From: Flavobacterium piscis
Lineage (GTDB): Bacteria; Bacteroidota; Bacteroidia; Flavobacteriales; Flavobacteriaceae
Reading direction: 5' to 3'
DNA: 64,000 nucleotides
Assembly (NCBI RefSeq): GCF_001686925.1
Contig: NZ_LVEN01000027.1
Coordinates: 124,001 to 188,000, forward strand
Shown here: in pieces, positions 62,674-64,000 of the stretch
Layout: each line of letters begins with the position of its first letter
How positions within the stretch are numbered: position 1 is the first letter of the stretch
Position numbers and translations under genes: made by a program
The notes under the pieces: model-generated
Seen by the model: the letters and a program-made list of their open reading frames with translations, nothing else
What the model was told of the DNA's origin: nothing
Databases searched by the model: none

Positions 62674-62780
62674 ATGTTTTAAAATTGAGTTTTTTGTTGA
62701 ATTTGTATTGTAAAATATTGAAAATAAGGCATATATTTACATAAGGTTTGATTGTTATTTCGAAAAATTAAAACTTCCAG

Positions 62781-64000
62781 ATGGTAAATTTTTTAAAAAA
62801 TAATTATTTTCATCATTATAAAATCTTAGGGTTACTCTTTTTTATTTCATTCAATTCGATAGCGCAAACAGAGACCATTAACCCGGAATTATGCCCTCCC
62901 AGAACAATTTTAGAAATCTTTAAAAAGAAAGATTCTACAGCTGCAGTTAAACCTTCAAAAAACAATTTTTTCCTTATTATTCCGGCAATTGGTTCTCAAC
63001 CCGCAACCGGATTTTTTTTTGGTGCAGTAGCGCAATATACTTTCAAAGGAAAACAAGCATCAGATAAATATTCGATTGCTAATTTAGGAATCACCTATAC
63101 CACAAAAAAACAATGGCTGGTAAATGTGAAAAATAATATATTACTGAAAAATAACCGAATTTTCCTGAGTGGAGATTATCGTTTGTATATTTTTTCGCAG
63201 CCTAATTACGGTTTAGGAACCGATATTCTCCCGCATCAAAGCAATAAGAATCATTTTAGTATAGATTCGATTGCCCAGCCTATGGATTATGATTATTTTA
63301 AATTTCACCAAACCGTTTCTTTTGAAGTTTATAAAAACTTTTATGTAGGCGGAGGAATAAATCTCGATTGGTACTCTAGTATAAAGGACAAAGATCTTGA
63401 TGTCGAAAACGAAAAATATACTTACCATTATAATTACAGTCAGAAACATCGATTTAGTGATTTAGAATATTTTCTAAATGGTATGAGCCTTAATTTAGTA
63501 TACGATTCACGAGACAATCAGGTCAATTCTACCCGCGGCTGGTTTGCCAATATCAATTATCGTTTTAATCCTGTTTTGTTTAATAATCAACAATACAGCA
63601 ATGTTTTATATGCAGAATACCGTCATTTTATCCCGGTTTCAAGTAAGAATGAAAGATATATTTTGGCACTTTGGGCATATGGACAATTTGTAACCAGAGG
63701 AAAAGTGCCCTACCTCAATTTACCCGCAATAGGCTGGGATCAGCGCAGCCGAAGCGGGGAAGGGTATACTCAGGGATTGTTTAGAGGTGATGGTTTAATC
63801 TATTTTTCGACCGAATTCAGGTTTCCAATAACTTGCGATCAAATGATTAGCGGAGCCGTTTTTACCAATTTTGTAACAGCAAGTAATGTCGATAATAATA
63901 TTTCTCTATTCAAATCAATTCAGCCAGCGGCAGGTCTTGGTTTTCGCATTTTGATCGACAAAAAAACACGTACCAATTTAATTGTAGATTATGCTTGGGG
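62781..64000 (+). CDS. BamA/TamA-like outer membrane barrel protein, 3-prime truncated
   Basis: ATG at 62781; the frame stays open to the window end, giving 406 visible residues. A signal peptide (LGLLFFISFNSIAQ) is followed by a lysine-rich linker, then beta-strands ending in aromatics. These include FFLIIPAIGSQPATGFFFG, an Omp85-type start seen in surface-antigen D15 proteins, and SLNLVYDSRDNQVNSTRGW, the D15 strand-loop motif, followed by FRGDGLIYFSTEFRFP. It therefore looks like the barrel part of an Omp85 protein without POTRA domains. The C-terminus is beyond the window. Confidence 0.8.
   Translation, partial: MVNFLKNNYFHHYKILGLLFFISFNSIAQTETINPELCPPRTILEIFKKKDSTAAVKPSKNNFFLIIPAIGSQPATGFFFGAVAQYTFKGKQASDKYSIANLGITYTTKKQWLVNVKNNILLKNNRIFLSGDYRLYIFSQPNYGLGTDILPHQSNKNHFSIDSIAQPMDYDYFKFHQTVSFEVYKNFYVGGGINLDWYSSIKDKDLDVENEKYTYHYNYSQKHRFSDLEYFLNGMSLNLVYDSRDNQVNSTRGWFANINYRFNPVLFNNQQYSNVLYAEYRHFIPVSSKNERYILALWAYGQFVTRGKVPYLNLPAIGWDQRSRSGEGYTQGLFRGDGLIYFSTEFRFPITCDQMISGAVFTNFVTASNVDNNISLFKSIQPAAGLGFRILIDKKTRTNLIVDYAW

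Noticed and set aside
63213..63449. 78-codon open frame on the minus strand
   Set aside because: Antisense to the Omp85-like gene that is open to the window end.

Overview
The window looks like a stretch of chromosome from a Flavobacterium-like member of the Bacteroidota. Signs of this are strong AT richness, many promoters of the TAnnTTTG (-7) type with TTTG or TTG upstream, lipoproteins whose mature end is Cys followed by Asn/Asp, a DUF4835/PorD-like protein of the gliding/type IX secretion lineage, a bacilliredoxin YtxJ, and an arginine operon using the argF-prime (acylornithine transcarbamylase) route. I see no rRNA, tRNA, CRISPR array, prophage or intact insertion sequence.

Layout. 1-7.9 kb: end of a PorD-like gene, recN, fabV, a family 2 glycosyltransferase, coaE, and a histidine kinase/response regulator pair. 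8.2-12.5 kb: the most interesting block, with a 27-codon small ORF that has its own promoter and terminator, then a tightly packed operon of an unknown basic protein, RNA ligase RtcB, a three-CxxC protein, release factor homologue PrfH and a TPR-like protein. RtcB and PrfH are a known ribosome rescue and RNA repair pair; the three companions are uncharacterised. 12.7-27.9 kb: housekeeping genes (acyl-ACP thioesterase, miaA, potassium channel, a DEDDh exonuclease/GIY-YIG fusion, a frameshifted four-helix-bundle gene, YggS, 3-hydroxybutyryl-CoA dehydrogenase, Gfo/Idh oxidoreductase, pcm, a HTH-Fic protein with a ruined Fic motif, smpB, VF530, acetyltransferase, aldose epimerase, M1 peptidase).

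28.1-39.5 kb: a full arginine/proline gene run (GNAT acyltransferase, argG, argC, argD, proA, proB, argF-prime, argB, argE, argH), preceded by a structured leader with a possible 28-codon leader peptide. Nearly every gap between its genes holds an intergenic repeat or inverted repeat. 39.5-51.4 kb: pectate lyase with a LacI-type palindrome upstream, two polytopic membrane proteins, ytxJ, clpB, a 39-residue membrane protein, a DUF808 protein, a lipoprotein, a toxin-antitoxin pair, N-carbamoylputrescine amidase and an OmpA-family protein. 51.6-64 kb: choice-of-anchor I lipoprotein, agmatine deiminase, fumarylacetoacetase, glyA, miaE, guaC, a GNAT protein, a pentapeptide repeat protein, aspA and the start of an Omp85/BamA-like outer membrane protein cut by the window end.

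Genes that work together: arg and pro genes for arginine and proline synthesis; aguA and aguB for agmatine to putrescine; miaA and miaE on the tRNA A37 modification; rtcB and prfH on damaged ribosomes. The intergenic DNA is rich in several repeat families: a GGAGCTATTTCC element, GCCACGAATTC inverted repeats, a 30-bp perfect inverted repeat and a 46-bp perfect palindrome.
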